From the NCBI RefSeq assembly GCF_963667985.1, contig NZ_OY764081.1, forward strand, positions 1,178,001-1,242,000: a stretch of DNA of 64,000 nt, in the 5' to 3' direction. Below, piece after piece: positions 15,968 to 25,731 of this stretch. The stretch's first letter is position 1. Each line of letters starts with the position of its first letter. Below the pieces are notes generated by a model. The model was given only the letters and a program-made list of their open reading frames with translations, was not told the DNA's origin and searched no databases. Both the position numbers and the translations under genes were made by a program. The DNA is from an uncultured Methanocorpusculum sp. (GTDB lineage Archaea; Halobacteriota; Methanomicrobia; Methanomicrobiales; Methanocorpusculaceae).

Positions 15968-18034
15968 ATGATAGACATCTCCGGAACCATCCTGCAAAAA
16001 AGAAAACAGGTTATTATCATAACCCTGCTGATCGCCGTTCTCTGTCTGATTCTGATACCGCAGGTCTCCGTAAACTACAATATCATTGATTATCTCCCCG
16101 ACGAAGCTCCCTCAACCATCGCTCTTGATGTGATGAACGAGGAGTTCACGCAGGGAGTGCCCAATGCACGTATTATTGTGCCGGACATCACGATACCGGA
16201 AGCACTTGAACTGAAAGAACAATTCGCTGCCGTCGACGGTGTCGAAGAGGTAACATGGCTCGATGATGCCGTCTCTCTTGACGTATCGTTCGAAACCCTC
16301 GACAAAGATACCGTCGAAGCGTATTACAAAAACAACACCGCCCTTTTCAGCATCACCCTCGACAACGAAAAAGCCACTTCCGCCGTCAACGAACTTGCAG
16401 AAATTGCCGGTGACGATGCCGCCATGTCGGGCCTCTCCGTCTCCTCGACCTTCTCGAAAGGGACGCTTTCAAGCGATATCGTCAAAATCTTCCTGATTGC
16501 GATACCGTTTATCCTTGCCATTCTCTTCCTGACGACCACTTCATGGTTCGAACCTTTTCTCCTGATGTTCACGATTGGGGTTGCCATCATCATCAACATG
16601 GGAACCAATATCATTTTCGGAGAAATTTCGTTCATCACGCAGGGAGTCGCGGCTATTCTGCAGCTTGCAATCGCTCTTGATTATGGAATTTTCGTTTTGT
16701 ACCGGTTCACCGAGATCCGCAAAGACGGGATCCCGGTCTGCGATGCGATGAAGCATGCCCTCGTCAAATCCATCAGTTCGGTCACCGCATGCGGTATTGC
16801 CACGCTGATCGGGTTTGCCGCCCTCATCCTGATGAGGATCCGGATCGGTCCGGATCTCGGTCTTGTTCTGACGAAGGGAATCGTCATCAGTCTCCTCTGC
16901 GTTTTCACGCTTCTGCCGGCGCTCACCCTCGTCTGCAGCAAACTCATTGAAAAGACCCAGCACCGTTCGTTCATTCCCGATCTGAGAAAACTTGCAAAAG
17001 GCATCGTCAAATTAAGTTTCCCCGCCCTCATCATCTTTGCCCTGATCGTGATACCTTCGGTTCTCGCCATCGACAACAACGATTACGTCTACTTCGATCT
17101 TTTCTCCGACGAACGGACAGCGATCGGTCAGGATGCCATAGCAATCACTGATACCTTCGGTGGCGCCTCCTCTCTTGTCCTCATGGTCCCGAAGGGAAAT
17201 CTCGCAGAAGAGAAGGAAGTGCTTGATCAAATTGAGGAGATACCTAACGTCGTGTCGGTGATATCCTACGTAGGGACGGTCGGTGCGGAAATTCCGCAGG
17301 AGTATATTCCCGGAAGCACCCTTTCCGAACTGGAATCCGCCAACTACAGCAGGATGATCATCACTGTCGATACATCTCTCGAAGATCCCGAATCCTTTGC
17401 GGCGATCGAAAAGATCCGGGCGATCGGCGAAGACCATTATCCCGGAGCCTGGTATCTGGCAGGTGAGATTGCCAACGCATACGATATGAAATCCTTCATC
17501 GAAGAGGATAATCTCAAAATCGAGGCTGTCGGCATCATTGCGATCTGCATTGTCATTCTGATCGCATTCCGCTCATTCTCCCTCCCACTGATCCTCGTCC
17601 TCGTCATTAAATCGGCGATCTGGATCAACTGCGCACTACCCTACTTCCAGGGAGAACAGATGTTCTACATCTCGTATCTGGTCATCAGCTCCCTCCAGCT
17701 CGGCATCACCGTCGATTACGCGATTATGTTTACCAGTCGGTATGTCGAGTTTAGAAAACTCCACCCCAAGCGGGAGGCCGTCGAGCTGACCATCTCGAAG
17801 GCCGTGATCTCGATTCTTGTCTCCGCCTGCATTCTTCTGGTAGCCGGTCTTGCCTTGTGGATATTCTCCTCGAATGCTCTCTTAAGCGAAGTGGGGATGC
17901 TTGTTGGCAGAGGATCTATCCTTTCGATCCTTGCAGTGCTGTTCGTTTTGCCGGCTCTTCTCCTGATCTTCGATAAGATCATCCAGAAAACATCTCTGAA
18001 CATGCAGTTTGTGCCTGATAAAACAGGAGTATAA
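15968..18034 (+). CDS. MMPL/RND-superfamily exporter
   Basis: 688 residues with the two-fold RND layout: TM1 (about 13-31), a large external loop (to about 170), five more membrane segments, then the same again (TM7 near 345, loop to about 505, five segments). DYGIFVLYRFTEIRKDG near residue 237 and VDYAIMFTSRYVEFRK near 580 are the corresponding TM4-type motifs, each with an Asp suited for proton coupling. This size is typical of the archaeal/bacterial hydrophobic-compound exporter group. The secreted protein at 18036 starts two bases after the stop, so the pair forms one operon under the divergent TetR regulator. Confidence 0.85.
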   Translation: MIDISGTILQKRKQVIIITLLIAVLCLILIPQVSVNYNIIDYLPDEAPSTIALDVMNEEFTQGVPNARIIVPDITIPEALELKEQFAAVDGVEEVTWLDDAVSLDVSFETLDKDTVEAYYKNNTALFSITLDNEKATSAVNELAEIAGDDAAMSGLSVSSTFSKGTLSSDIVKIFLIAIPFILAILFLTTTSWFEPFLLMFTIGVAIIINMGTNIIFGEISFITQGVAAILQLAIALDYGIFVLYRFTEIRKDGIPVCDAMKHALVKSISSVTACGIATLIGFAALILMRIRIGPDLGLVLTKGIVISLLCVFTLLPALTLVCSKLIEKTQHRSFIPDLRKLAKGIVKLSFPALIIFALIVIPSVLAIDNNDYVYFDLFSDERTAIGQDAIAITDTFGGASSLVLMVPKGNLAEEKEVLDQIEEIPNVVSVISYVGTVGAEIPQEYIPGSTLSELESANYSRMIITVDTSLEDPESFAAIEKIRAIGEDHYPGAWYLAGEIANAYDMKSFIEEDNLKIEAVGIIAICIVILIAFRSFSLPLILVLVIKSAIWINCALPYFQGEQMFYISYLVISSLQLGITVDYAIMFTSRYVEFRKLHPKREAVELTISKAVISILVSACILLVAGLALWIFSSNALLSEVGMLVGRGSILSILAVLFVLPALLLIFDKIIQKTSLNMQFVPDKTGV

Positions 18035-18035
18035 C

Positions 18036-19556
18036 ATGAAATCAATTGTAAAAATTCTGATAACGCTGATAATAATCACATTATTCATTGTCCCGGCCGC
18101 AGCGGCCGGAACACAAAAAGAAGAAGTCATCTATGTCAATCTCAACGGTGACGGCTCGGTCAGTCACGTATATGCGGTAAACATCTTCGATATGCAGACA
18201 GGCGGCCGTATCACGGATTACGGATCGTACGCCTCGGTCAGAAACATGGTCACAACCGACCAGATCAATGTCAACGGTGACGAAATAACGATCGATACGA
18301 ATCCGGGAAAACTCTACTACGAAGGTGATCTTGGATCCGTTCCGATCCCGTGGGATGTCGATATCACCTATTATATGGACGGCGTTCCCTACTCTGCCGA
18401 TGAAATCGCAGGTAAAAGCGGAGATCTCGAGATGCATATCGTCATCATCAAAGATCCGTCGGACACCGAGGACTTCTATGAAAAGTATGCTCTCATGATG
18501 ACGGTGACTTTGGATGCGAACAAATGCAGCAATATCACTGCATCCGGCGCAACGATGGCAAACGTCGGAAGCGACAAGCAGCTCTCATACACGCTTTTCC
18601 CGGGCAAGGGTGCCGATGTCGTCATTACTTCTTCCGTGGTCGACTTTGGGATGGATGCGATCTCGTTGAACGGAATCCGTCTTTCGCTGGATGTTGACCT
18701 TGACACAAGCGACATGGAAGACGATCTTACGGAACTGAGCGATGGGATCGTCGAACTCGACGACGGTGCATGGGAACTTCGTGATGGAGTGGAAAATCTC
18801 TCAAGCGGTGTGGGTGAATTACTTATTGGTAGTGATCAGCTGGTGTCCGGTGCGAGACAACTTGATTCTGGTGCGGGTTCTCTCTCTTTAGGACTGACTT
18901 ACATTGCCGTGAACAATAATAATTTGATGAACGGGGCTGATCAAATCTTTAGCGGGCTGCTTGCCTCGGCAAACGCACATCTTTCTGGATCAGTTTCCAC
19001 GCTGACGAAGGATAATTATGCCTCAGTTCTCACTTCGGCCATCAGCTCGACCAACGACACGACCAAGCAACAGCAGCAGCTCGGGCAACTTCTGACTCAA
19101 CTTACTACCTACGAATGGTTTTACACCAACTTATCTTCTTACACAACAGGTGTCGGTTACGCTGCTGCGAATGCATCCCTGCTATCGAACGGGGCGTCAT
19201 CTCTCTCATCTGGCGCATCATCTTTGTATGAGGGTGCTTATGAACTGAATTCCGGCACAAACGATCTCAAAGAGGGCGTGGCCAATCTGACTAACGGGAC
19301 GGGAGAACTCAGAGACAATACCACCGGGCTTGACACGAAGCTTACCGATAAAATAAATGAAGTTCTCGATCCCATCAGAGGCGGAACCGAAAACACGAAG
19401 TCCTTCGTTTCCGAGAAAAATACCGAGGTCAGTTCGGTCCAGTTCGTGATGCATACCCCCGAAATCAAAGTGCTAGAGGAAGAAACCACGGTGGAAGAGA
19501 AGACAGAAAATCTGAACCTTATGCAGAGAGTTATGAGGCTTTTCGGCCTCGCATAA
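18036..19556 (+). CDS. Secreted heptad-repeat protein partnering the MMPL exporter
   Basis: 506 residues from ATG 18036, which gives a clean signal peptide (MKSIVKILITLIIITLFIV, cleavage after PAAAAG); the upstream ATG at 18009 lies inside the exporter gene. An N-terminal beta-rich domain (about 30-225) is followed by YhgE/Pip-type repeats of seven to eleven residues with L-x-x-G spacing, for example LSDGIVELDDGAWEL, ENLSSGVGELLIGSDQL and GASSLSSGASSLYEG, and further ones near 390-440. Such repeats form long helical or spiral stalks next to RND/ABC exporters. The C-terminus is acidic and has a short amphipathic end (NLMQRVMRLFGLA). It probably forms an extracellular extension of the exporter. 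Confidence 0.75.
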   Translation: MKSIVKILITLIIITLFIVPAAAAGTQKEEVIYVNLNGDGSVSHVYAVNIFDMQTGGRITDYGSYASVRNMVTTDQINVNGDEITIDTNPGKLYYEGDLGSVPIPWDVDITYYMDGVPYSADEIAGKSGDLEMHIVIIKDPSDTEDFYEKYALMMTVTLDANKCSNITASGATMANVGSDKQLSYTLFPGKGADVVITSSVVDFGMDAISLNGIRLSLDVDLDTSDMEDDLTELSDGIVELDDGAWELRDGVENLSSGVGELLIGSDQLVSGARQLDSGAGSLSLGLTYIAVNNNNLMNGADQIFSGLLASANAHLSGSVSTLTKDNYASVLTSAISSTNDTTKQQQQLGQLLTQLTTYEWFYTNLSSYTTGVGYAAANASLLSNGASSLSSGASSLYEGAYELNSGTNDLKEGVANLTNGTGELRDNTTGLDTKLTDKINEVLDPIRGGTENTKSFVSEKNTEVSSVQFVMHTPEIKVLEEETTVEEKTENLNLMQRVMRLFGLA

Positions 19557-19610
19557 TTGTATAATTATCAGATCTCTGTTCGACCATACACGAAACATAC
19601 CTGGTCGGGG

Positions 19611-19620
19611 TCATATAAAT
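19611..19620 (+). promoter_or_regulatory. TATA box ahead of the first DUF3089 gene
   Basis: TCATATAAATAC followed by a T-run stands about 30 bp upstream of the ATG at 19649, the normal spacing for a short-leader archaeal transcript. Confidence 0.5.
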
Positions 19621-19648
19621 ACTTTTTTTTACTGGTGAAAAATACAGT

Positions 19649-20695
19649 ATGTGTATGATCTTGATTCGATTGGAAAACAGTAAAAAACGATGTTTTTCTC
19701 TTGGTTTCCTCCTTCTTCTTTGTGTTAGTTTTATTTTTACATCAGGCTGCATCAGTACTGACCCTTCCGAACAGAACAGCAAACCAGCGGATCTTATAGA
19801 TACCGGGATCGATTACTCCGATCCCTACAACTGGCTGTCTCTTCCGAACGTCTCCAAAGAGGTGGATATTTTTTACGTGTATCCAACCGTAAGCAGCAAT
19901 GAAACCGGTTCGATGCCCATCTCCGATGAAGGGGATCGGGCCCTTGCCCAGGGTATTTTTGCAGCGCAGGCAAGTGTGTATGAGCCGTATGGAAACGTTT
20001 TCGCTCCGTATTACCGGCAGATGACTACGAACGTCAAGATGGAAGACGGTATGCTCGCGACCGATACCGCGGAATTCAAACAGGGGGCGGCTGACGTCGA
20101 GGATGCCTTTGAGTATTATATCAACAATCTCAATGACGGCCGGCCGTTCATAATTGCGGGACACAGTCAGGGAACGATGGCTCTTATTGAACTGATCAAG
20201 AATAAATTCGGTGACGACGAGGAACTTCGCAGCCGCCTGGTCGCCGCGTATCTCATCGGTTACACCGTAACGGATGACGATCTTGCCAAAGCCGGACTCA
20301 CCGCCGCTGAGGGCCCCTACGACACCGGCGTTGTGATCACCTACAACACCCAGTCCCCAACATTGGTCGGCAGGCCCATGCTGATGGAGGGAGCACACTG
20401 CATAAATCCGTTAAACTGGAAGACCGATTCCACCTATGCCCCCGCCTCGGAAAATCTCGGCGCACGGTTTTATAATGATTCGACCGGGGAATTTATCCGT
20501 GAAGTCGTTGGCTACTCGGATGCCCAGATCGATGTAGAAACCGGAGCCCTGACAACAACGATCCCTGAAGGAGAAGATCTGGATATAGGGTCTTATCCCG
20601 AAGGAGTCTATCATAGGTACGACTATGCATTCTGGTACAGAAACCTGCAGCAGAATGTAGGCGACAGAATCAACGCGTATCTTCTGAAAACGTGA
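19649..20695 (+). CDS. DUF3089 alpha/beta-hydrolase-like lipoprotein
   Basis: 348 residues: signal sequence ending in the lipobox-like FTSGC (Cys near residue 34), then a DUF3089 domain. The nucleophile elbow is GHSQGT (about residue 168), typical of alpha/beta hydrolases; an Asp/Glu and a late His (VYHRYDYAFWYRN) are conserved between the two copies here and may complete the triad. The substrate is unknown; ester or lipid hydrolysis at the cell surface is plausible. The gene at 20814 is a near-identical domain without the signal, so the two result from tandem duplication. Confidence 0.82.
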   Translation: MCMILIRLENSKKRCFSLGFLLLLCVSFIFTSGCISTDPSEQNSKPADLIDTGIDYSDPYNWLSLPNVSKEVDIFYVYPTVSSNETGSMPISDEGDRALAQGIFAAQASVYEPYGNVFAPYYRQMTTNVKMEDGMLATDTAEFKQGAADVEDAFEYYINNLNDGRPFIIAGHSQGTMALIELIKNKFGDDEELRSRLVAAYLIGYTVTDDDLAKAGLTAAEGPYDTGVVITYNTQSPTLVGRPMLMEGAHCINPLNWKTDSTYAPASENLGARFYNDSTGEFIREVVGYSDAQIDVETGALTTTIPEGEDLDIGSYPEGVYHRYDYAFWYRNLQQNVGDRINAYLLKT

Positions 20696-20813
20696 AAGCA
20701 GGTCTCGTTACCCACATCTTTTTTTCCTTGCTGAAGGCCTTGTAAATGAATTTTCCAGGTTCGCAAATACATTATATACCTGAGAAAACTGTATTATCTG
20801 TAAGGTCTTCATT

Positions 20814-21725
20814 ATGTCTGAAAATGCAGGCGTCGATTATTCCGATCCTTACAACTGGCTGTATCTCCCGCAAATCTCGAAAGAGGTTGACGTTTTTTAC
20901 GTATATCCAACGGTGAGCAGTCATGAATCAGGTTCGATGCCCATCGCTGAGGAAGGGGACCGGGCCCTTGCCCGGGGTTTTTCTGCAACCGAGGCAAGTG
21001 TATATGAACCGTACGGGAATGTATTCACGCCGTATTACCGTCAGATGACATCACGGGTCAAGATGGATGATGGCGATAAACTCATCTCCGACACAAAAGC
21101 GTTCAAACAGGGAGCCCGCGACATTCAGGACGCATTCGAGTATTACCTCGAGCACCTCAGCGGCGGCCGGCCGTTCATCCTTGCCGGACACAGTCAGGGA
21201 ACGATGACGCTTATCGAGCTGATCAAAAACCGGTTCAGGGGCGATGAAGAACTGCGAAGCCGTCTGATCGCCGCATATCTCATTGGTTATACCGTAACGG
21301 ATGACGATCTTTCCAAAGCCGGGCTCACCGGGGCTAGTGGTGCCTACGACACCGGCGTTGTTATCACATACAACACCCAGTCTCCATCAGCGGTCGGCAG
21401 CTTCGTTCTTATGGAAGGGGCGAAATGCATCAATCCTTTGAACTGGAAGACCGATTCGACCTATGCTCCCGCTACGGAGAATCTCGGCGCACGGTTCTAC
21501 AATGTTGAAACAGGTGAGTTCCTGCGTGAGGTCATCCATTACGCCGATGCCCAGATCGATCTGAAAACCGGAGCGCTTATGGCCACGATCCCGGCAGACG
21601 AGGATCTGGAGCCCCTACCATATTTCCCCAAAGGAGTCTATCACCGGTACGACTATGCATTCTGGTACAGAAACCTTCAGCAGAATGTCGGCGACAGAAT
21701 CAATACCTATCTCCAGAAAAGGTAG
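20814..21725 (+). CDS. DUF3089 alpha/beta-hydrolase-like protein without signal peptide
   Basis: 303 residues, paralogue of 19649-20695 (the two share long identical stretches such as FYVYPTVSS, AGHSQGTM and GYTVTDDDL). It starts directly at the DUF3089 domain (MSENAGVDYSDPYNWLYLP), so it has lost or never had the lipoprotein signal and should stay in the cytoplasm. It has its own TATA-like sequence (CATTATATACC near 20770). The separate promoter and location imply division of labour between an external and an internal enzyme acting on similar substrates. Confidence 0.82.
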   Translation: MSENAGVDYSDPYNWLYLPQISKEVDVFYVYPTVSSHESGSMPIAEEGDRALARGFSATEASVYEPYGNVFTPYYRQMTSRVKMDDGDKLISDTKAFKQGARDIQDAFEYYLEHLSGGRPFILAGHSQGTMTLIELIKNRFRGDEELRSRLIAAYLIGYTVTDDDLSKAGLTGASGAYDTGVVITYNTQSPSAVGSFVLMEGAKCINPLNWKTDSTYAPATENLGARFYNVETGEFLREVIHYADAQIDLKTGALMATIPADEDLEPLPYFPKGVYHRYDYAFWYRNLQQNVGDRINTYLQKR

Positions 21726-21851
21726 GGCGGGTTTTCGCCCTCCAGGATTTTTTGAGGATATCGGCTTTTTTGTAGAAAAATCAGGTTAACAGGATTTCTT
21801 TTCCCGAGAGCAACTATTTAACGCCCCTCGCCAATAAGTAGTATATCAGAT

Positions 21852-22316
21852 ATGTTTGAATTACTCCTCAGCCCTACAGTTTTACCATGGGTTTTAATTG
21901 CGATTGGAGCAGCACTTCTTCTTATCGAAGCCAGCTCGCCCGGATTTTTCATGGCAGTTCCAGGAACCGCCATGATTTTTCTCGGCGTCATGGACTTCTT
22001 CTTCGGGTTAGAGTTCCTTGCCTCCCCCTTGGGCATCACGCTGACCGTGCTTGCAGCGTTCTGTGCTGCGGTGATCACGGTCTTTTTGTACAAAAAACTC
22101 TCTCCCGATCAGAAACCCACTACCTCGGGACAGGACTCGATCGTTGGAAAAACCGGTTTTGTTACGGTGGAAATCGTCCCCGATTCCATCTCGGGCAAAG
22201 TAGAGGTCGACGGCGTCGTGTGGAGTGCAAAATGTACTGACGGGACTATCCCTCCCGGAACAAAAGTCGAGGTGACCGCGGCAAGCGGGGTCCACCTCAC
22301 GGTAAAAAAGGTCTAA
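21852..22316 (+). CDS. NfeD-like membrane protein
   Basis: 154 residues: two to three hydrophobic segments (about 8-80) and a C-terminal OB-fold of about 60 residues with the NfeD hallmarks IVGKTGFVTVEIVPD, GKVEVDGVVWSAKC and PPGTKVEVTAASGVHLTV. It is the short NfeD type without a ClpP-like protease part. These proteins pair with SPFH/stomatin proteins, and the next gene, three bases downstream, is one. Together they form a membrane-microdomain or quality-control complex. Confidence 0.88.
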   Translation: MFELLLSPTVLPWVLIAIGAALLLIEASSPGFFMAVPGTAMIFLGVMDFFFGLEFLASPLGITLTVLAAFCAAVITVFLYKKLSPDQKPTTSGQDSIVGKTGFVTVEIVPDSISGKVEVDGVVWSAKCTDGTIPPGTKVEVTAASGVHLTVKKV

Positions 22317-22319
22317 TTT

Positions 22320-23357
22320 ATGGATGCATTTACATTACTTGCAATAATTTTAGTTGTCATCATCCTTTTCCTGTTTGCAAAAGGTGTTGTCATCGTTCAG
22401 CCGTATCAGAAAGGACTGGCCGTCCGTCTCGGAACCTACACGGGTCAGGTCAATCCGGGTTTCAAATGGGTCGTTCCATTCATCACGACCGTGTACAAAC
22501 TCGATCTCAGGACCCATGTCATCGATGTCCCCTCCCAGGAAGTCATCACCAAAGATAACTCTCCGACCGATGTGGACGCGATCATTTATGTCCGCGTCAT
22601 GGATCCGGAACGTGCCTTCTTCGAAGTATCGAATTACCGTCAGGCAACCGTAGCCCTTGCCCAGACAAGTCTTCGTGGAATCATCGGTGATATGGAGCTT
22701 GATGAAGTTCTCTACAACCGTGATATGATCAACCGCAGACTTCGGGACATCCTCGATAAGGAGACCGACCAGTGGGGTGTCAAGATCGAGCGTGTCGAGA
22801 TCAAAGAGGTCAATCCGATCGGCGCCGTCAAACAGGCAATGACCGAACAGACCGCAGCCGAAAGGGAACGGCGTGCAGCAATCCTTCGTGCGGATGGAGA
22901 AAAGCGTGCCGCGATCCTTAAAGCCGAAGGTCTCAGGCAGAGTATGATCCTCGAGTCGGAGGGGGAACGTCAGAGTAAGATCCTTCGTGCGGAAGGTACC
23001 AGACAGAGTAAAATCCTTGAAGCTCAGGGTGAAGCCCAGGGGCTGAGGATTGTTTCGCTTGGTTCCCGCACGCTCGATAAACGTTCGATCACGGTTCTCT
23101 CCTTAAACGCCATGCAGAAGATGGCCGACGGTCAGGCGACTAAGATCATCTTCCCGTTCGAGCTTACCAGTCTGGTCAAGCAGGGTGCCAAGTTCCTCGG
23201 CGGAGACGATCTTGCAGAGGTTGACGAGATCCCAGATATTGCTCTGGATGAGAGCATCTTAGGAGATCTCCCGAACAAGGAGGAAATCGCCAAAGCAGTC
23301 GAATCGGTGAAAAACGCAAGCGATCTTGCAAAAACACCGGAAGATATCTCCGACTGA
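22320..23357 (+). CDS. SPFH/stomatin-like membrane protein
   Basis: 345 residues. One N-terminal membrane anchor (about 3-22), then a Band-7/SPFH domain (about 25-190) with VRLGTYTGQVNPGFKWVVP, VPSQEVITKDN and DRDMINRRL-like features, then a coiled-coil region (about 185-245) of Glu/Arg/Ala repeats, for example RADGEKRAAILKAEGLRQS. That stretch contains repeated units around ILxAEG. Stomatins assemble into large cage-like rings at the membrane and act with the NfeD protein, which is encoded just upstream. Confidence 0.9.
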   Translation: MDAFTLLAIILVVIILFLFAKGVVIVQPYQKGLAVRLGTYTGQVNPGFKWVVPFITTVYKLDLRTHVIDVPSQEVITKDNSPTDVDAIIYVRVMDPERAFFEVSNYRQATVALAQTSLRGIIGDMELDEVLYNRDMINRRLRDILDKETDQWGVKIERVEIKEVNPIGAVKQAMTEQTAAERERRAAILRADGEKRAAILKAEGLRQSMILESEGERQSKILRAEGTRQSKILEAQGEAQGLRIVSLGSRTLDKRSITVLSLNAMQKMADGQATKIIFPFELTSLVKQGAKFLGGDDLAEVDEIPDIALDESILGDLPNKEEIAKAVESVKNASDLAKTPEDISD

Positions 23358-23489
23358 TATCTTTTCTTTTTTCCTTACCTTTTTTCGTATTCGGTAATGC
23401 AGGGCCGAAATATGCATGCTCTGTCTGCCAATGAAAACTAACTTACCCCGATACGACCTACAGTAAATATACGTCCGAGGAGCATGAAC

Positions 23490-24317
23490 ATGGCATTGAA
23501 AATACTCCATTCCGGTGGTCGGAAAAAAGAAAGAGAGACCGTTACCTACGAGCACGATAACGGGAGCGATCTGAAGCAGTTTGGCTACGGCACATTCCCG
23601 ATCGACTATGCGGTCAACTTCGAAGGTATCACTCTTGGCGTTGATCTGGACAGAGGTATGTATCATTACAAACGGGCTCTCGGGGACTGGAAAACCGATA
23701 TCAATATCTCCGTCAACGGCGGCCATATGCTCATCCACCCCGTCGAACCGCTCAACCTCCCCGACAACCTCACCGACTTCATGGAGATCAGATTCGATCC
23801 GATCAAGATCGAACCCTCAGGACTCTGCGTCATCTTCGTTACGATGCCTATCGAGATCGGCGTTTTTCTCGAGTCCCCAAGCGGATCTTCCGATGTCGTC
23901 GACATCGTATCCTATGTATATCCCAAATACTCTCTCTATGGGGGATCAAACCGCGGTGTCGTAACCAGATTCAATGAAAGCAAAGTGTATTATTACCCGC
24001 CGGCGATGAAAAACTACGAGGCAGGTCTGCTGAAACTTGAGATCGAAAACAGATCGGATGAATGGGCCACTGTTGGGAGAGTCGTCATCTTCCAGAAAGG
24101 TCTCTACCTCTACTTTGATGAAAATCTCGTCGCCGCTTCAGCCGAGATGAAGATCCTCAGCCCCGACGTGGCGGTCGTGACCGGGGTCGATACTCCGGTT
24201 CGTCAGGGCATGACCCGGTCGAACCGGCTCTTTAAAACCCGCAAACTCACGCCGTTCTATAATGTGACCGGCATGCTCAACGACACCGCCTTTACGATGG
24301 ATATGGGGCTGATCTGA
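23490..24317 (+). CDS. DUF432 family protein
   Basis: 275 residues from ATG 23490. GGAG (23479-23482) is seven bases ahead of this ATG but only one base ahead of the ATG at 23484. The protein begins with a polar region and the family block QFGYGTFPIDY; the rest is mostly beta-strand with no membrane segment. DUF432 is an archaeal family of unknown function which I remember as a frequent neighbour of MscS channels; here the MscS gene starts one base after the stop. A cytoplasmic domain partner or regulator of the channel is a fair guess. Confidence 0.75.
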   Translation: MALKILHSGGRKKERETVTYEHDNGSDLKQFGYGTFPIDYAVNFEGITLGVDLDRGMYHYKRALGDWKTDINISVNGGHMLIHPVEPLNLPDNLTDFMEIRFDPIKIEPSGLCVIFVTMPIEIGVFLESPSGSSDVVDIVSYVYPKYSLYGGSNRGVVTRFNESKVYYYPPAMKNYEAGLLKLEIENRSDEWATVGRVVIFQKGLYLYFDENLVAASAEMKILSPDVAVVTGVDTPVRQGMTRSNRLFKTRKLTPFYNVTGMLNDTAFTMDMGLI

Positions 24318-24318
24318 G

Positions 24319-25251
24319 ATGGCGGACAACATCACCGAGATCCTCGTCGGGAATGCATTCCTGGACACTCCCCTCTTCGGCGAGGTGACCTACGGCAATC
24401 TGTTAGCGGCCATCCTCATTCTGGTTGTAACGTATGTCGTAGCAAGAGTTCTTTCCGTCATCGTCATGCGTGTCCTTGCCGGGAAAGTCGAGGTAAGCAA
24501 CAGTACGTTTCTTGCAAAGATCGTTCGATGGTTAACCTACTTCGTTGGTATCGTTGCGATAAGTCCGTTCCTGCATATAGACTTCTCTGGTCTGATGGTT
24601 GCCGGAGGAATCGTGGCCGTGGCGATAAGTTTTGCGTCACAAAGCACGCTTTCCAACTTCGTTGCCGGCGTTCTGCTGATGTTCGAGAGACCGGTAGGAG
24701 TTGGCGACAATATCAGCGTGAACAATACCGAAGGCTATGTCGAGGACATAGGTATTTTGTCCACTACGATCCGTACCTACAGCGGGATCTATGTCCGTAT
24801 CCCGAATGAGTCGATGTTCACCTCCGATATCACGAATTATGTGGCTCATATCGCCCGGAGGTTCGATTACGATATCGGGATCAGATACTCGGATGATGCG
24901 GATAAAGCGATCAAAGTCATCAAAGGCATCATCGAGAAACATCCGTATGCCCTGAAAAATCCGGGCCCTTCGGTGTATGTGGACGAACTCGGCAACAACA
25001 GTATCAACCTGAAGGTCAGGATCTGGGCCCCGTCTGCCTTCTGGTGGGATGTGAGGACCGATCTGTTGTGGAAGATTTTCCAGGCCCTGCGCAAAGCCGA
25101 TATCGACATTCCGTTCCCGCAGCTGACGCTTTGGTACGGTCAGGAACCGCCGAAACCCGCCAAGATTGGCAAGGGTAGCGGCTTCACCCCGCAGGAAGTT
25201 CTTGGAAAAAGCGAGGTCTCCCCCGAAAACGCCGTGAAGGTGGTCAAATAA
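24319..25251 (+). CDS. Small-conductance mechanosensitive channel (MscS family)
   Basis: 310 residues. Three membrane helices (about 22-45, 65-85, 90-110); the pore-lining TM3 is rich in Gly/Ala (AGGIVAVAISFASQSTLSNF), followed by FERPVGVGDNISVNNTEGYVEDIGILSTTIR, shown here only in part, which is the MscS beta domain, and a mixed alpha/beta C-terminal vestibule. The channel opens under membrane tension and releases solutes during osmotic downshock. It is translationally linked to the DUF432 gene (one base apart) and to the HEAT protein (adjacent). Confidence 0.9.
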   Translation: MADNITEILVGNAFLDTPLFGEVTYGNLLAAILILVVTYVVARVLSVIVMRVLAGKVEVSNSTFLAKIVRWLTYFVGIVAISPFLHIDFSGLMVAGGIVAVAISFASQSTLSNFVAGVLLMFERPVGVGDNISVNNTEGYVEDIGILSTTIRTYSGIYVRIPNESMFTSDITNYVAHIARRFDYDIGIRYSDDADKAIKVIKGIIEKHPYALKNPGPSVYVDELGNNSINLKVRIWAPSAFWWDVRTDLLWKIFQALRKADIDIPFPQLTLWYGQEPPKPAKIGKGSGFTPQEVLGKSEVSPENAVKVVK

Positions 25252-25728
25252 ATGGACACGATAGACGTAATTGCCCGGCTCTCTGCTGAAAATCTGGATC
25301 AGCGTCACGAGGCAGTAATGGATCTCGCGGCTCTCGGGAAAAGCGATCCGGAGACGGTCGTTCCTGAGATAATTTCGGCATTCAAGACCGGGTCGATGAA
25401 TCTTCGCTGGTATCTCGGCCGTGCCCTGATTCGGATCGGGCCATCCGTTATCCCCTTCCTTGTCGCCGCTTCGGAAAAGGAGACGGACATGTCTGTCCAG
25501 AAGTATTACGGAGCGGTGTTCGCCGTGTTCGGACCCGAGGCCGTATCAACGCTTGTGGATCTTTTCTCGTCGAAAAACCCGACGACCCGGGGCATGGCGG
25601 CCGCCGCCCTTGAAAAGATCGGCGACCCTTCTATTCCCTCCTTGAAGGAAGCTGCCAAAAGTTCCGACGTTACCGTGAAAAGCTGTGCTATCCTGACGCT
25701 CGCAAAATTCCAGATATACGATTACTGA
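25252..25728 (+). CDS. HEAT-repeat protein
   Basis: 158 residues with four to five HEAT/PBS-lyase-like repeats of about 30 residues (ENLDQRHEAVMDLAALG, LRWYLGRALIRIGPSVIPFL, TRGMAAAALEKIGDPSIPSL, VKSCAILTLAKF). It is a small all-helical scaffold for protein contacts; no catalytic residues. The start codon follows the MscS stop directly, and the DNA polymerase D gene starts three bases after its own stop, so it links the membrane genes and the polymerase in one transcript. Confidence 0.8.
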   Translation: MDTIDVIARLSAENLDQRHEAVMDLAALGKSDPETVVPEIISAFKTGSMNLRWYLGRALIRIGPSVIPFLVAASEKETDMSVQKYYGAVFAVFGPEAVSTLVDLFSSKNPTTRGMAAAALEKIGDPSIPSLKEAAKSSDVTVKSCAILTLAKFQIYDY

Positions 25729-25731
25729 TCC

